A DNA stretch of 43,925 nt from Asticcacaulis biprosthecium C19 (GTDB lineage Bacteria > Pseudomonadota > Alphaproteobacteria > Caulobacterales > Caulobacteraceae), in the NCBI RefSeq assembly GCF_000204015.1, contig NZ_GL883079.1:635572-679496 (forward strand), in the 5' to 3' direction. The position numbers and the translations under genes were made by a program. Within the stretch, counting starts at the first letter, position 1. The number at the start of each line of letters is the position of its first letter. Below the pieces are notes generated by a model that did no database searches, was not told the origin of the DNA, and saw only the letters and a program-made list of their open reading frames with translations. Shown one piece after another: positions 41,656 through 43,925 of the stretch.

Positions 41656-43704
41656 TCAGGCAATTTTGCTCAAATCCGCGATCGGTGCCGACAACTCACA
41701 TACCCCGCGCAGTATGGCCAGGCGGTTGACTTTGACTTTTTCGTCATCCGCATTGACCAGCACTCCGTCCAGGAAGCTATCAACATTTTGCCGCAATGCA
41801 GCAATGCTTTTCAAGGCCCCGGCGTAATTTTCTTCCGAAATGTGAGACACAACGTCCGAACGCGCGACGTTGAGAGCCTCCAGAAGCGCTTTTTCCAAGG
41901 GATCGATGCCCTCATATGCCTGTGGCATGGCGTGCGAAAGGTCGGTCTTGCTGGCAGCCAGGATATTGGCGGCGCGCTTGTGAAGGGTGAGGAGATCCTC
42001 ACCTTGCGGCGTGGCGATGACCGCTTCCACGGCTTCGATGCGGGTGATGGTGTTGACAACATCGTCGCTGCCGCGGGTCGCTTCCAGGACATCGAAGCGA
42101 CGGCCTTCATCGCGAAGCTGGACCTTCAGACGGTCGGCGAAGAAGTCGAGCACCTCCGGACGCACGGCTTCGACGTCCTGAACCGCCACCGGCAATTCGC
42201 CGCGGCTGCGATACCAGGCATCAACCAACCCGCCTAGGTGCAGGGTTGCGCCGTGCTCGCGGATAATGCGCAGGACACCCAGGGCCGAACGACGCAGGGC
42301 ATAAGGATCTTTCGACCCCGTAGGCTTTTCACCGATGGCGAAGAACCCTACCAGGGTATCAATCTTGTCGGCCAGGGCGACCGCAGCGCTGACCTTGCCC
42401 GCCGGGACGGAATCGGACGGTCCCTGCGGCTTGTAGTGCTCGCGGATGGCGTCGGCGATCTCAGGCTTCAGCTTCAAGGCGTCGGCGTAATAGCCGCCCA
42501 TAACCCCTTGAAGCTCGGGGAACTCTCCAACCATCTTCGAGGCCAGGTCGGCTTTTGCCAGGCGCGCGGCTTCACGAGCGGCGGCGATATCGGCGCCGAG
42601 ATGGCCTGCGATGTGCGCGGCCAGCGCCGAAATGCGCTCGACTCGCTGCGCCATGGTGCCCAGCTTTACGTGGAAGGTGGTGCCTTTCAGCCGTTCCAGC
42701 CAGCCGTCGAAATTGCCAGCCTTGTTATCCTCATTCCAGAAGAAGACGCCGTCGGACAGGCGCGCCGACAACACCTTGGCATTGCCGCGCTTGATCTCAT
42801 CGCCGCCATCTCTGGCGCGGATATTGGCGACGATGATGAAGTGCGGCGCCATCTTGCCCGTTGCCTTGTCGCGAACGGCAAAATACTTCTGGTGCGTCCG
42901 CATCGAAGTCTTGATGACTTCCGGCGGCAAGGCCAGGAATTTCGGATCCATGTCGCCCAGGATCGGCATCGGGAACTCGTTCAGTCCCGCGACCTCTTCC
43001 AGTAGCCCCTGGTCCTCGATCAGTTCGCAGCCGGTGTCTTCGCACACGGCCTTGGCTTCCTTGAGGATAAAGGCCTGGCGTTCGGCATGATCCAGGATGA
43101 CGGAATTGTCCGCCAAGGCCTTATGATAGCTGGCAAAATCGCTGACATTCAAGGCCTTTCCCGATCCCAGGAAGCGGTGACCTTCGGTCAGGCTCGACGC
43201 CGTCAGACCTTCCAGTTCAAACGGCACGATCTGGCCGTCGAACAGAAACAGTATGCGCTTCAGCGGCCGCACCCAACGGAAAGAGCTGACGCCCGACCGC
43301 ATCGACTTGGGCCACGGGAAGGCCAGGATGACCTCACGCAGCATGTCCGGCAGGGCATCCACTGTGCGGCGGCCTGGCTTTTCGATCCTTGCCATCCACA
43401 CGCCGTTTTCGAGGACCAGTTGGTCCTGGGTCAGGCCGACCTTGCGCAGGAAGCCGGCCATGGCCTGTTCCGGTGCGCCGTCTTTGGGCCCCTTGACCTC
43501 TTCTGTCACGGCTGCCTGCTCCGCCGGTAGCCCTTCGACCACCAGGGCCAGGCGACGCGGCGCGACATAAGCCTTGATCGACTCAAAGCTTAAGCCGGAT
43601 GTGTTCAGCTTGGCGCCGAAGAGGCGCTCGAAGTCACGCGCCGCCCCCAATTGCATGCGGGCCGGTATTTCTTCGGAAAACAGTTCAATAAGCAGTTGCG
43701 GCAT
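41656..43704 (-). CDS. glyS: Glycine--tRNA ligase beta subunit
   Basis: This is a 682-residue subunit of the bacterial two-subunit glycyl-tRNA synthetase. It starts MPQLLIELFSEEIPARMQLG, matching the family's LLxExxxEELP start. Other marks are MPKSMRWG-type FPWPKSMRSGVSSFRWVRPL, FPMPILGDMDPKFLALPPEV, MRTHQKYFAV, and the DKIDTLVGFFAIGEKPTGSK block. The C-terminal anticodon-binding helices follow. GlyS recognises the tRNA, while GlyQ carries the catalytic core. It starts 16 bases after the glyQ stop, so the two form the usual glyQS operon. Confidence 0.96.
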   Translation of the reverse strand: MPQLLIELFSEEIPARMQLGAARDFERLFGAKLNTSGLSFESIKAYVAPRRLALVVEGLPAEQAAVTEEVKGPKDGAPEQAMAGFLRKVGLTQDQLVLENGVWMARIEKPGRRTVDALPDMLREVILAFPWPKSMRSGVSSFRWVRPLKRILFLFDGQIVPFELEGLTASSLTEGHRFLGSGKALNVSDFASYHKALADNSVILDHAERQAFILKEAKAVCEDTGCELIEDQGLLEEVAGLNEFPMPILGDMDPKFLALPPEVIKTSMRTHQKYFAVRDKATGKMAPHFIIVANIRARDGGDEIKRGNAKVLSARLSDGVFFWNEDNKAGNFDGWLERLKGTTFHVKLGTMAQRVERISALAAHIAGHLGADIAAAREAARLAKADLASKMVGEFPELQGVMGGYYADALKLKPEIADAIREHYKPQGPSDSVPAGKVSAAVALADKIDTLVGFFAIGEKPTGSKDPYALRRSALGVLRIIREHGATLHLGGLVDAWYRSRGELPVAVQDVEAVRPEVLDFFADRLKVQLRDEGRRFDVLEATRGSDDVVNTITRIEAVEAVIATPQGEDLLTLHKRAANILAASKTDLSHAMPQAYEGIDPLEKALLEALNVARSDVVSHISEENYAGALKSIAALRQNVDSFLDGVLVNADDEKVKVNRLAILRGVCELSAPIADLSKIA

Positions 43705-43720
43705 GGATTATTTCTTTGTG

Positions 43721-43925
43721 CTAACGCTTCGCTCTTTGAGCACTATATCGCCCCCGGGCAGTTTGGGCGACGCCTGCTTCTTCCTGACGGGCCCATTCCT
43801 GGGCGCAGGCCTTACACAGATCGCGAATACGGCCGATATAGGACTGACGCTCCGCCACGGCGATGGCGCCACGGGCATCCATCAGGTTGAACAGGTGCGA
43901 CGCCTTCAACACATGATCATAGGCC
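43721..43925 (-). CDS. glyQ: Glycine--tRNA ligase alpha subunit, 3' end only (N-terminus beyond window)
   Basis: The last 67 codons are present, ending in a TAG at 43721-43723. The readable C-terminus contains [20 protein letters not shown] and [20 protein letters not shown], matching the family's KxSHxFNLLDARGAISVTERQ ending. The frame stays open to the window edge. It lies 16 bases upstream of glyS. The catalytic core lies outside the window. Confidence 0.93.
   Translation of the reverse strand, partial: AYDHVLKASHLFNLMDARGAIAVAERQSYIGRIRDLCKACAQEWARQEEAGVAQTARGRYSAQRAKR

Noticed and set aside
1-43925. CRISPR arrays, insertion sequences or prophage genes
   Set aside because: No regularly spaced repeats, transposase, integrase or phage structural motifs were seen on either strand.

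Overview
This window reads as chromosomal DNA of an alphaproteobacterium of the Caulobacteraceae (Caulobacter, Brevundimonas or Asticcacaulis type; the genus is inference). The main evidence is the order flaEY - flagellin - flaG - flagellin - flagellin - flaF - flbT with an flmG-type flagellin glycosyltransferase beside it. Supporting signs are sigma-54 promoters in front of two flagellins, a GTTC-N7-GTTC LexA box at ssb and the block gyrA-coaD-ppi. The DNA is GC-rich and almost fully coding. No phage, transposon or CRISPR array is visible.

Layout. 1-5 kb: a truncated RND efflux adaptor lipoprotein, small membrane proteins, a DUF4287-like protein, the rRNA methyltransferase RlmE and a cytoplasmic cyclophilin. 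4.9-8.0 kb: two tandem paralogous small proteins, then the queuosine genes queA and tgt. 8.3-11.3 kb: a TonB-dependent receptor with a repeat-rich upstream region, and a lipoprotein on the other strand. 11.5-16.2 kb: tRNA-Lys, an unusual PdxJ-like/SdhE fusion, hspQ, a Ppx/GppA phosphatase, a periplasmic cyclophilin and coaD. 16.3-21.1 kb: gyrA, ssb under an SOS-type promoter, and a two-gene envelope operon. 21.3-31.0 kb: the flagellin locus with its regulators and FlmG. 31.0-35.4 kb: a Mug/TDG-type glycosylase, a small acidic protein, a second FlmG-like protein, a peroxiredoxin-like/2OG-dioxygenase fusion and a universal stress protein. 35.5-38.8 kb: an HD phosphohydrolase with an NrtR-type Nudix regulator, then three envelope genes including a 30-residue ORF. 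38.9-43.9 kb: ppdK, glyS and the 3' end of glyQ.

How the genes work together. The flagellin block is one developmental module. Three short flagellins are made from separate units. Two of these carry a sigma-54 promoter, upstream palindromes resembling FlbD (ftr) enhancers, and a pair of tiny AAA-loop hairpins at the predicted mRNA 5' end. FlbT and FlaF are known in Caulobacter to control flagellin mRNA and secretion, and FlmG glycosylates flagellin. A second FlmG-like protein lies about 0.9 kb downstream of the first.

Most unusual items: the degenerate PdxJ domain fused to a full SdhE domain; the paired leader hairpins of the flagellin mRNAs; a Tgt that has lost two of three zinc cysteines; a cysteine-less peroxiredoxin-like domain fused to a prolyl-hydroxylase-type oxygenase; and the TGACGCA repeats before the TonB receptor gene. 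All calls come from reading the sequence; no database search was possible.
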